DNA of 64,000 nucleotides, taken from Chryseolinea sp. H1M3-3. GTDB taxonomy: Bacteria; Bacteroidota; Bacteroidia; Cytophagales; Cyclobacteriaceae. The notes beneath the pieces were generated by a model. The model did no database searches. It was not told where the DNA came from and worked only from the letters and a program-made list of their open reading frames with translations. The DNA lies in NCBI RefSeq assembly GCF_029360725.1, contig NZ_JARKMY010000002.1, positions 1 to 64,000 on the forward strand, written 5' to 3'. Below are positions 24,831 to 33,700 of this stretch, piece by piece. A program made the position numbers and the translations under genes. The number at the start of each line of letters is the position of its first letter. Positions within the stretch are counted from its first letter, which is position 1.

Positions 24831-26174
24831 ATGTCTGAACCTATTAACCGTGGAGAATTTATACGCCGGATATCACTGGCTAGTGGCAGCTTGGTATTAT
24901 CTCCATACCTCTCGACAGGCGCCGCTTTTTTCAAAGGCGCTCCGAATACAAAAGTTGTCATGGGCATTATGGGTACCAACAGCAGAGGTATGTTTTTGGC
25001 AAAGGCGTTTGCTAAACTTCCCAACGTGGAGGTCGCCTACATCTGCGATCCCGACGCCACGGTATTAGCGAAAACAATTAATGAAATCGCGACCATCACC
25101 GGAAAGAAGCCAACTGGCTTTGCAGACATTCGTAAGATGTTGGAGAAAAAAGATTTCGATGCCTTAGCGATTGCTGCTCCGGATCATTGGCATACACCCG
25201 CGGCACTCATGGCACTGCAATCTGGTAAACATGTATATATCGAAAAACCTTGTAGTCACAATCCGCAAGAAGGAGAAATGCTTGTAGAAGCTACCAATAA
25301 ATACAAACGGTTAGTTCAAATGGGCAGCCAGCGAAGATCCTTTTCAAACGTGCAAGGTATGGTGACCAAACTACGCAACGGTGTGATTGGGCGAGTTTAT
25401 TTTGCGAGGGGATGGTACGTCAATAATCGTAAGTCAATCGGTAAAGGAACAGTAGTTCCCGTGCCTTCAAATTTGAACTTTGACTTGTGGCAAGGGCCCG
25501 CACCCCGAAAAGAGTACAAAAGCAATTTAATTCATTATAACTGGCATTGGTTCTGGCATTGGGGTACAGGTGAAGCGTTGAACAATGGAACGCACGAGCT
25601 TGATGTTATCCGGTGGGGATTGGGTGTGGATTATCCTACGAAAGTTGTTTCAGGCGGTGGCCGCTTTCATTTTAATGATGACTGGGAAACACCGGATACC
25701 CAAACAATCACGTATAACTTTGCCAACAACACCGCCTGTACCTGGGAAGGTCGTAGTTGTAATGGTTATGAATCGGAAGGTAGCGGCCGAGGCGTAATTT
25801 TCTATGGGGAAAAAGGAACAATTGTTTATCCTGGTGCCAATAGTTACAAAATTTTCGATAATGATAAGAATGCGTTGATAGAGGAAGTGAAAGACAATAC
25901 GCCGTTTGATGCCACGAATAAAGTAAGTCCCTTTGAAACGTTAGACACTATACATCTTAAAAACTTTGTGGAGGCTGTTCGCGAGAATGAGAAAATTAAT
26001 GCACCCATACTGGAAGGTCATAAATCCACTTTACTGCCGCAGCTGGGAAATATTTCGTTCCGTGTAGGCAGGGCGTTAAATTGTGATCCCTCAAACGGCC
26101 ATATCCTGAACGACAAAGAAGCGATGCAACTTTGGAGCCGCGAATATGAAAAAGGCTGGAGTATCCATGTCTGA
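24831..26174 (+). CDS. Exported Gfo/Idh/MocA-family oxidoreductase
   Basis: The 447-aa product begins with a Tat-like leader, NRGEFIRRISLASGS, followed by a hydrophobic stretch, so it is probably exported folded with its NAD(P). Then come the Rossmann motif VVMGIMGTNSRG, AIAAPDHWHTPAALMAL, the conserved EKPCSHN (EKP motif) and the C-terminal domain with the metal-ligand-like HYNWHWFWHWGTGEALNNGTHELDV, a Trp/His-rich variant common in Bacteroidota and Planctomycetes homologues. It acts on a sugar or cyclitol derivative. It lies 47 bases before the TIM-barrel isomerase gene, which is also exported. Confidence 0.9.
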   Translation: MSEPINRGEFIRRISLASGSLVLSPYLSTGAAFFKGAPNTKVVMGIMGTNSRGMFLAKAFAKLPNVEVAYICDPDATVLAKTINEIATITGKKPTGFADIRKMLEKKDFDALAIAAPDHWHTPAALMALQSGKHVYIEKPCSHNPQEGEMLVEATNKYKRLVQMGSQRRSFSNVQGMVTKLRNGVIGRVYFARGWYVNNRKSIGKGTVVPVPSNLNFDLWQGPAPRKEYKSNLIHYNWHWFWHWGTGEALNNGTHELDVIRWGLGVDYPTKVVSGGGRFHFNDDWETPDTQTITYNFANNTACTWEGRSCNGYESEGSGRGVIFYGEKGTIVYPGANSYKIFDNDKNALIEEVKDNTPFDATNKVSPFETLDTIHLKNFVEAVRENEKINAPILEGHKSTLLPQLGNISFRVGRALNCDPSNGHILNDKEAMQLWSREYEKGWSIHV

Positions 26175-26221
26175 TTGAATGTCTACCTTACTTAAATACT
26201 AAATACATAAAAAGAAATTTC

Positions 26222-27070
26222 ATGAAACGAATTGTTGTTTTATTTATCCTGGTCATTTGTTCGAACTTTTGTTTCGCCCAGTCTTTCGGAAAGACATTGA
26301 AGAATACTCCTGGTATAGTTTCTTACACTTACCGGAAGAGCTTCGAAAAGGATGTTGCTGCCACATTAGATACAATCAAACGTCTTGGTATCACAAATAT
26401 TGAATTTTCAAACTTGTTTAAAAGAACTGCTAAAGAAATACGGGAGATGTTGGATGAGCGGGGAATGCAGTGCACTTCATTTGGAGTAAGTTATGATGAC
26501 CTGGTGAACAAAACTGCCGAAGTCGCCGAGAATGCTAAGACGCTGGGCGCATCATTTGTTCGTGTTGCCTGGATCCCGCATGAAGGAACTACAGTTAATG
26601 CCGAAATTATTAAAAAGGCAGCCGACGATTTCAATAGAGCAGGAAAGTTTCTAAAGGAAAATCATAACCTGACATTTTGTTATCATAATCATGGATATGA
26701 ATTTGTTCCCTATGAAAACGGTACCTTATTTGACTATCTGGCGGCTAATACAGATCCCAAATTTGTTAGCTTTGAATTGGACATTGTATGGGCCTACCTT
26801 CCAGGCTACGATCCAGCCGATTTAATCAAAAAGTATGGTTCGCGATTTAAGCTTATGCATGTAAAGGATGTTCGAAAAGGTGTGAAAGGCGATGCTACAG
26901 GAAAAATCGATACCGACAGTAATGTTGCATTGGGCACTGGCCAAATTAACATTGCCTCCATTATGAAGGCAGCTAAAAAGTCTGATATTCAACACTACTA
27001 CATTGAAGACGAAAGTAATGCTGTGAATGTCCAGGTGCCTGCAAGCCTGGCGTACTTGAAGAGCTTGTGA
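26222..27070 (+). CDS. Exported sugar phosphate isomerase/epimerase-like TIM barrel
   Basis: The 282-aa product has a Sec signal (MKRIVVLFILVICSNFCFAQ) and an AP-endonuclease-2/xylose-isomerase-like barrel: GITNIEFSNLFKRTAKEI, LGASFVRVAWIPHE, FCYHNHGYEFVP (metal ligand region), FELDIVWAYLPGYDPADLI and FKLMHVKDV, then YIEDESN. The conserved His, Glu and Asp residues of a divalent-metal site are in place. It probably isomerises or lyses a keto-sugar made by the neighbouring exported oxidoreductase; the pairing is inference from position and shared export. Confidence 0.88.
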   Translation: MKRIVVLFILVICSNFCFAQSFGKTLKNTPGIVSYTYRKSFEKDVAATLDTIKRLGITNIEFSNLFKRTAKEIREMLDERGMQCTSFGVSYDDLVNKTAEVAENAKTLGASFVRVAWIPHEGTTVNAEIIKKAADDFNRAGKFLKENHNLTFCYHNHGYEFVPYENGTLFDYLAANTDPKFVSFELDIVWAYLPGYDPADLIKKYGSRFKLMHVKDVRKGVKGDATGKIDTDSNVALGTGQINIASIMKAAKKSDIQHYYIEDESNAVNVQVPASLAYLKSL

Positions 27071-27143
27071 TCTTATAATTACTAAGAGACACTTTAGTAA
27101 GACGAAATTATAACATAGCGGTTACCAGATTGTTTTAGCATGC

Positions 27144-27524
27144 ATGGAGCTAACAACCCAGCTGATCTGGTTATTTATTCTGTCAATTCCGGTGGCGTGT
27201 ATTGCATGGACGGTAACACACGAAGAAGTTTTTCGTGAACCGCGTGAGTATTGTCAAAAAAGGTCAGAGTCCTCTAAATCGTTTGCACTCAGAAAGTTCT
27301 TTTACCTTTTTACCTGTGAATATTGTTTCAGTCATTACGTAACGATCTTTATGCTGATCATAACCCGTTACCAATTATTACTCGATAATTGGGCCGGATA
27401 TCTCATTGCAGGTTTTTCAATCGTTTGGATTGCAAATCTTTATATGAGCATCTATGCTTTTATCCGCATCGATATCAAAAAAGAAAGGATAATCGCTAAG
27501 AAAGAGGAAGAAAAACTAAATTAA
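27144..27524 (+). CDS. Membrane protein with CxxC motif (DUF1360-like)
   Basis: The 126-aa product has membrane segments at about residues 7-24 (IWLFILSIPVACIAW), 65-82 and 90-110, and a conserved-looking FTCEYCFSHYVTIF between the first and second. The CEYC-S-H/P-W/Y-V pattern recalls small DUF1360-type membrane proteins whose CxxC faces the cytoplasm. The C-terminus is Lys/Glu-rich (IKKERIIAKKEEEK). The function is unknown; it is not obviously tied to its neighbours. Confidence 0.75.
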   Translation: MELTTQLIWLFILSIPVACIAWTVTHEEVFREPREYCQKRSESSKSFALRKFFYLFTCEYCFSHYVTIFMLIITRYQLLLDNWAGYLIAGFSIVWIANLYMSIYAFIRIDIKKERIIAKKEEEKLN

Positions 27525-27626
27525 TCTTGTTCTTCCTTTCAGCAAACATTGCATACCTTGTGGCACTCGGTTGTCAGGCTTCAGCGTTCCTTACAATCGG
27601 AGAGCTTCGTACACCATTAATTTACG

Positions 27627-28526
27627 ATGAATCAAAAGCATTACGCCGCTGCTGTTTCGGCATTTGTTATCTGGGGCTTTTTCTCCATTCCCTTGCGCGC
27701 ACTTCAAAATTATTCGGCCGGTGAGATTTTATATTTCCGAATACTTTTTTCTGCAATCACATTACTGATTATCATTTCCTTCTTTAAACGTAACGAGCTC
27801 CGGCATGACAGGCAGATTTTTGTGTCCATGACCGCGCATAAGAAACGCACTGTGCTATTGCTCACACTCGTGGGTGGCGCATTGTTATGTGTGAACTGGC
27901 TAACGTTTATTTACACAGTGAATGCCATCAACATTAAAACGGCTTCCTTTTCATACCTTATATGCCCTGTTATTACAGCAGTGCTAGGCTATGTTTTGAT
28001 TCGAGAACGGTTGACGGTACTCCAATGGATATCGGTAGGCCTATGTGCCATAAGTTGTGTAATCATGGGACTAAGTTCTTTGCTGGAATTGGGCTATAGT
28101 TTTTTAACAGCTTTGACTTACGCGTTATATTTGATTTCACAACGAAAGAATCAAGGATTTGACCGGATATTAGTTTTGGGTGTCCAGATTCTATTCTCCC
28201 TCTTTCTTCTTACGCTAATTTATGGTTACCTCATCGACGCTGTGCCGGACGCTCCTGGCTTCTACGGCATCATCACCGTCATCGCTATTTTTTTTACCGT
28301 TCTTCCCTTGTTTCTCAATCTCTTTGCATTAAATAAAATCAATTCTGCAACGATTGGTATACTGATGTACATTAACCCGATCATTAACTTCACGATCGCA
28401 TTAATAATTTTTAAGGAGCATGTCACAGCGCTGCAGGTGATAGGTTATAGCATTATCAGCATTGCTCTTGTCCTGTTTAATTACCCATACCTAAGGAAGA
28501 TCAGGACAACGGCGCTTGGGAATTAG
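27627..28526 (+). CDS. rarD: RarD-type EamA transporter
   Basis: The 299-aa product has ten membrane segments and two EamA halves. The start MNQKHYAAAVSAFVIWGFFS and PLRALQNYSAGEILYFRILF are typical of RarD, as is NWLTFIYTVNAINIKTASFSY. RarD belongs to the drug/metabolite transporter superfamily; the natural substrate is not established. The reading frame begins inside a short overlapping frame at 27527 that has no support. It converges on the response regulator gene 16 bases away. Confidence 0.9.
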   Translation: MNQKHYAAAVSAFVIWGFFSIPLRALQNYSAGEILYFRILFSAITLLIIISFFKRNELRHDRQIFVSMTAHKKRTVLLLTLVGGALLCVNWLTFIYTVNAINIKTASFSYLICPVITAVLGYVLIRERLTVLQWISVGLCAISCVIMGLSSLLELGYSFLTALTYALYLISQRKNQGFDRILVLGVQILFSLFLLTLIYGYLIDAVPDAPGFYGIITVIAIFFTVLPLFLNLFALNKINSATIGILMYINPIINFTIALIIFKEHVTALQVIGYSIISIALVLFNYPYLRKIRTTALGN

Positions 28527-28542
28527 CTATTAGAATAAACGA

Positions 28543-28968
28543 TTAAATTTTACTTTTGAAATTCATCAAATCGATCATTAGGTTGAATGCATCCATGGAC
28601 GAAGGGTTATTTAGTTTCAGTGGCTTAACAATGTAGCCAGAGATACCTAATTCTTTTGCGGCCATACGATCTACCTTTTCATCTGAGGTAGTAATAATAA
28701 AACATTTTAAATCTTTCCATTCGTCCATCTTCCTGATGGTGCTCAAAAATTCAAGCCCATTCATCTTGGGCATGTTAATATCGATGAGGGCAATATCCAA
28801 ATCAGCTTCATGGGATTTTGTCTTACTGTTTAGCAATGCAAGCGCGTCTTCTCCATTTTTAGCGACCGTCATATTGTTGAGAATCCCCATTTTATCCAAT
28901 GATCGTCTAACGTCAATGACGTCAAGATTGTCATCTTCAACTAGTAAAATGTTTACTACTTTGTCCAT
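28543..28968 (-). CDS. CheY-like response regulator (Rcp1 type)
   Basis: The 141-aa single-domain receiver has acidic residues VEDDNLD, phospho-acceptor Asp63 in IALIDINMPKMNG, the switch Thr in IITTSDEKVD and the conserved Lys in YIVKPLKL. There is no output domain, so it acts through protein contacts, as Rcp1-family regulators do with CHASE3/phytochrome kinases. It follows the histidine kinase gene after 6 bases, making a cognate pair likely. Confidence 0.93.
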   Translation of the reverse strand: MDKVVNILLVEDDNLDVIDVRRSLDKMGILNNMTVAKNGEDALALLNSKTKSHEADLDIALIDINMPKMNGLEFLSTIRKMDEWKDLKCFIITTSDEKVDRMAAKELGISGYIVKPLKLNNPSSMDAFNLMIDLMNFKSKI

Positions 28969-28974
28969 ACAATA

Positions 28975-30447
28975 TTATTTAGGCCATGTAAATGAAAAAA
29001 TTGCTCCCGTCCCCGCATCGGAAGTGATGTGAATTTTTTGATTCCTGTCGTCAAGAATTTTTTTCACAATTGCTAATCCGACGCCTGTACTTTCAAGTGT
29101 GTCCCTTTCTTGTAAAGTCTGGAAAATTACGAAAATTTTATTGTGATAGTTTTTGCCAATGCCTGGCCCGTTGTCTTCAACAAAAAATTCGTAATGCTGT
29201 AAATACTCTTTGTGATATATTTTAATTACACCATTCTTTTTATCGTGGTGCTTAACGGCATTACCAATAAGATTTGAAAATACTTGTTCAAGTGGCACCT
29301 TTTCAGTAAAAAGTTTAGGAAGCTTGGGGTACACGAGAATTTTTATTCCTGATTTCATCGTTAACGATTCTCCGATCTCATCAACTAGCTGATTCAAATC
29401 TACATCTTCTTTTTCTTGTGTCTCTTTACCAATGCGTGCATAGGAAAGAATTCCATGAATCAAATTTTCTGCCCTGAGGAGTCGCCCTTTAATGATATGA
29501 ATGTATTCGATCAGTTTGGGTGACATCTCCGCAGAATGGTCTTCCTCTATCCAGGAAACCACATTATCGATTCCCCGAAGGGGTGCCTTAAGATCATGCG
29601 AAACAATGTGGGCAAATTGATCAAGCTCTTGATTTTTACGTTTTAATAGGGTGATGTTTTCTTTTAAAACTTGGGCCATGTTGTTCAGCGAGTGCGCAAG
29701 GTTACTTAGCTCATCTCTTCCAGAATCTTTAGTGTATACTTCGTAATTTCCGCCAGCAATTTCATTTGCCATTTTAACCATCAACATAATACGAGTGGAG
29801 ATGCGATAGGCTAAGAATATAGAAATTATTGAGCCAACAATTATGGATAGAGTTGTAAGCACGAACGAAATGGCACGGGTACGTCGCACGGATTGATCGA
29901 GGATTTGCGTTCTTTCATCACGGCTGTTATACTCGTTGTTGATGAATACCCGGATTTTCTCCTGCAGTTGGCGGTTTAGATACCGTTCTGTGCCTTGCGT
30001 GAGTTTCTCCCGGTATAATTTATTAAAGCTTATGAGGGTACTGTCAGAATCGTCGGCCAGTTTTTTGGCTTCGATTAAAGGCGTTGAAAAATCATTAAGC
30101 CAGTTATCATTAATGTTCCTAATCTCCCCCAGCAGGGTCGCCTGCGCGGTGCGCGGCGGGATCAGTGCTGTCAGTTCCGATAATATCGTTTCGTTTTCGG
30201 CTTTAGCAGAGTCATAGGCTTGGATAAAATAATTCTCACTGGTAAATAAATATCCTCGCAAACCGCTGATCATATTTAGAATATTACGCTGGAACCGGTT
30301 GCTGTTCCGGATGATGGTAGTTGATTGATCTACCCACTTTGAGTTCTCGCTTACTTCCTCGGATTGCTGAAAATTGATGTAAGTTGTGATCGAGAATAGA
30401 AGGAGGATAAAGAGAAAACTAAAAAAAATCAGAAAGGAAATTTTCAT
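28975..30447 (-). CDS. CHASE3-HAMP sensor histidine kinase
   Basis: The 490-aa product has a first membrane helix at residues about 3-25, an extracytoplasmic CHASE3 domain (DQSTTIIRNSNRFQRNIL, ISGLRGYLFTSENYFIQAY), a second helix near 190-213, a HAMP segment (ANEIAGGNYEVYTKDSGRDE), a coiled coil, and a kinase with phospho-acceptor His284 in IVSHDLKAPLRG. ATP-binding marks are NLIGNAVKHHD, EDNGPGIG and STGVGLAIVKKI. It is coupled with the single-domain regulator. The CHASE3 signal is unknown. Confidence 0.93.
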   Translation of the reverse strand: MKISFLIFFSFLFILLLFSITTYINFQQSEEVSENSKWVDQSTTIIRNSNRFQRNILNMISGLRGYLFTSENYFIQAYDSAKAENETILSELTALIPPRTAQATLLGEIRNINDNWLNDFSTPLIEAKKLADDSDSTLISFNKLYREKLTQGTERYLNRQLQEKIRVFINNEYNSRDERTQILDQSVRRTRAISFVLTTLSIIVGSIISIFLAYRISTRIMLMVKMANEIAGGNYEVYTKDSGRDELSNLAHSLNNMAQVLKENITLLKRKNQELDQFAHIVSHDLKAPLRGIDNVVSWIEEDHSAEMSPKLIEYIHIIKGRLLRAENLIHGILSYARIGKETQEKEDVDLNQLVDEIGESLTMKSGIKILVYPKLPKLFTEKVPLEQVFSNLIGNAVKHHDKKNGVIKIYHKEYLQHYEFFVEDNGPGIGKNYHNKIFVIFQTLQERDTLESTGVGLAIVKKILDDRNQKIHITSDAGTGAIFSFTWPK

Positions 30448-30732
30448 CTGCTCACGTTATAGAATAACACCCATTTAAATTGCAAGGTATCGATCGATGC
30501 TTGGCTTTTCAAGGATAAGTTAACAATTGGACTACCACTGGGGTTTTGCCGGGGAAATGGGATGTTTATTCTGCAAAATATTGGTTGTTTTAAAGCAAAT
30601 CCTGACCCGTTTCGCCCGCTATTAAAAGACTTTTCCAGTTGTTTGCACGTTTTTTCTTACATGGGCGTTTAGTCGAAGGTGTGTCGCGTAGTTTATTTAC
30701 CCATTATTTCCCAATTTCAAGGTTTTAAGTTT

Positions 30733-33700
30733 GTGAAAAGAATTAAGGTATACGTACTCATTTCTTTTGTTTTTTCGGCCTTTTTGGTGACGGCTCAAAA
30801 GAAATCTGACACGAGTCCCGTCAGCTTTCCTGATAGTGTACGCCTTGCCCTGGAAAATACCCGAAAAGACGATGCCGTTGCGGCGAGCGCTGCGTTTGCG
30901 ACGGCTTGGGGCAGTTTAAGAGTAGACCAGCAAATTGCCATACAGGGGCAGGTTTGGAAGATGAGGAAGAAAAAATTTCCCGTTCGTCCCCACTTGGTTA
31001 ATTATTTTAATGCCATAGCCAGTGCCGTAAATGTTGAAAAAGCAGATGCCGCTAAAATCTCTGACTTTATCCGTGTTGCGGGTCTCGTTATCGAATCAGA
31101 GTCTTCTGCAAAAGCCCTTAATTTTCTAAAAGTAAGCAATACGTTTTTTACACATCATGCATTGCATTATGAAAAGTCCTCCAGGTTATATGCAAGGGAT
31201 GATGACTATTCGTTCGACTACATCGCGCCGGCACCAACCATCGATTTAAATGATACAACGTCACAGCTATCTTCAGACGAAACAGTTGTAGAGGAAAATC
31301 TAACCTCAACGGATTCCTTTGATCCATTATCCGACACCACATTTGTCGAACCCCCGTTGTGGATGAATCCGCCACCACCTCCTATCATTGAGGGGCCTGT
31401 AATTCGGTTTTCAAAAGTATCGTTGAATTTTGTAACGGCTTACGACTCTGTTTTTCTGAAGAACACAGAAGGAATGATTTCTCTTCGCACAAATATATTT
31501 GTAGGTGAGGAGGGTAGGTTTGATTGGTCTTCAGCGCACCTCAGTGCCGACAGTGTAATCTGCAATGTGGTTTCTTATAACTTTAATGTTGCCAAACCAG
31601 AATTCCGGTCCGACTTGGTAAAATTAAATTACATCGGAAAAACACCAGGTTTTGTTCCTGGTATCTTAGAATATAAGTCGGTTGCGCGAAAAGATTCTGT
31701 GCCCTCGACATATCCCAGATTTAAGTCTTTTCAGAATACCCTACAAATACAAGGAATCGGCGATGAAAACGTAAAGTATACAGGGGGATTTGGGCTGATT
31801 GGCAGAAAAGTAACAAGCGCTTCCGTGTCGGGAGCACTTTCCACGATTGAAGTATCGCATCAGGGACAGCCTAAGTTCATTGCGCGCTCGTCCGACTTTC
31901 AAATTACGGACTCGACAATTATTTCGTTAAAGGCCCGCATCAATATCATTCAAGGCAAAGACTCGATTACCCACCCCGTTGTACGGATGAAATATTCATT
32001 TGGTGATAGCACACAACGGCTTTTGTTAAAAAAGGACAAAGGCGCTATGAAACATTCTCCGTATTCATCTACATTTTTTAATGTAGACTTTGCCTCAGAT
32101 GTAATTCAATGGGACCTGAATTCCGATAGTCTCAATCTACTAACGGATGGCGGGCGGAATACGGTGCCATTGATTATTGAATCAATAGATTTTTATGACC
32201 CCGAAGATTTTCGGTTATTGAAAGGACAGGGGTTTTCGTTTCATCCGCTGGCGCTGGTCGCCAACTACTGTTTGAAAAACAATGTGAAGGAATTTTATTC
32301 CGGCGATTTGGCTGCTTTTTCAGGTAAAGAAATGCGTGATATTAAAGCGGCAATTGAATTCTTGAACGAAAAGGGACTGATCGTCTATTATCCAAACATG
32401 GACCTTGTAAGGGTGAAGGATAAGGCGCTTTTGATTTACAAAGCCTATAAGGGTGAAATGGATTATGATAACCTGAAAATTCACTCCGTGATCGATAGTT
32501 TTCCAAATGCGACGTTAAATTTTCCGGAAGGTTATATGATCGTTCGCGGCGTAGACGAATTTAAGGTGAGTGATTCATTAAATGTTCGGATTAAACCTGA
32601 TAGCAGTATTATAACCATTCTGCAAAACCGTGACATCAAGTTTGATGGATCCATTACGGCGGGAAACTTTGAGATCAGTGGCAAAGGGTTTACACTCAAA
32701 TACGACAGTTTCTTTATCAAACTTACCCACATTGATTCGATCAATTTCTTCGTGACTGAAACGAATTCACGTGGGCAAAGCATGCGGAGAAAAATTAATA
32801 ACTCGATGGTTAGTGCTGATTCAACAGCTGCGGCTGTAGGCGGACTTGGCGATCAATCAAAATCCTCCGGAACGTTATTTATCAGTAAGTCGAACAACAA
32901 ATCTGGTAAGAAAAGGATACCCGATTTTCCACGACTTGACGCCGCGGCGGGAGGAGCGATTTATTTTGACCGGGAGGAAGTATTGGGTGGCGTATATGAC
33001 CGGTCGATGTTTTTTGTTGTGCCCGCTTTTAAACTTGACAGTTTGAACAATGCCGATCCGGCATCCATAAATTTTGAGGGGACTTTTGTTTCCAGTGGTA
33101 TGTTCCCATCTTTTAAAGAAAAGTTGCATACACAACCAGACAAGTCGTTGGGTTTTGAACACAAAATACCGGCTACCGGCTATCAGCTTTATGAAGGCGA
33201 TGGGCGGATGAAAGGAAATCTTACAATGAATAACCGCGGACTTCGCGGCCTCGGTACGATTAATTTTCTTGCAGCTTCTGTAACTGCAAATGATTTCGTC
33301 TTTTATCCCGATTCTGTAACAGCAAAAGGAACGGATGCCCGGCTTGAGCGGAAGCAATTTGGCGAAGTCACTTTTCCGCAAGCAACCCTGACAGATTTTG
33401 AAATGAAATGGTTTCCGAAAAAAGATGAAATGCGAATCAAGAATGTAAAAGCACCATTCATGTTTTATGACTCGTCCGCACAAATGCAGGGAACTGTTAT
33501 TGTATCGAAGAATGGTGTTTCAGGTATTGGTAAACTGGAGACCCGGGGAACAGAATTGGTTTCAAAAAGATTGAGTTTTAACGGAAAAGATTTTGGTGCA
33601 CGACGCGCACGATTTCGTGTAAAATCCGATGACCCTACCAAACCATTGCTACAGGGTAATGATGTGAAATTGAAATTCGACCTGGAGCAAAACTATGCAG

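Noticed and set aside
27083-27112. TTACTAA/TTAGTAA inverted repeat between the isomerase and DUF1360-like genes
   Set aside because: A 7-bp AT-rich stem without a T run is weak evidence for a terminator or operator and may be chance.
27527-27724. 65-codon frame before rarD
   Set aside because: It overlaps the start of the RarD gene out of frame, and its product is unlike any protein; RarD begins normally at 27627.
32875-33483. 202-codon minus-strand frame inside the giant exported protein gene
   Set aside because: It is fully antisense to a well-supported gene, has no recognisable domain or start context, and its composition looks like a codon shadow.
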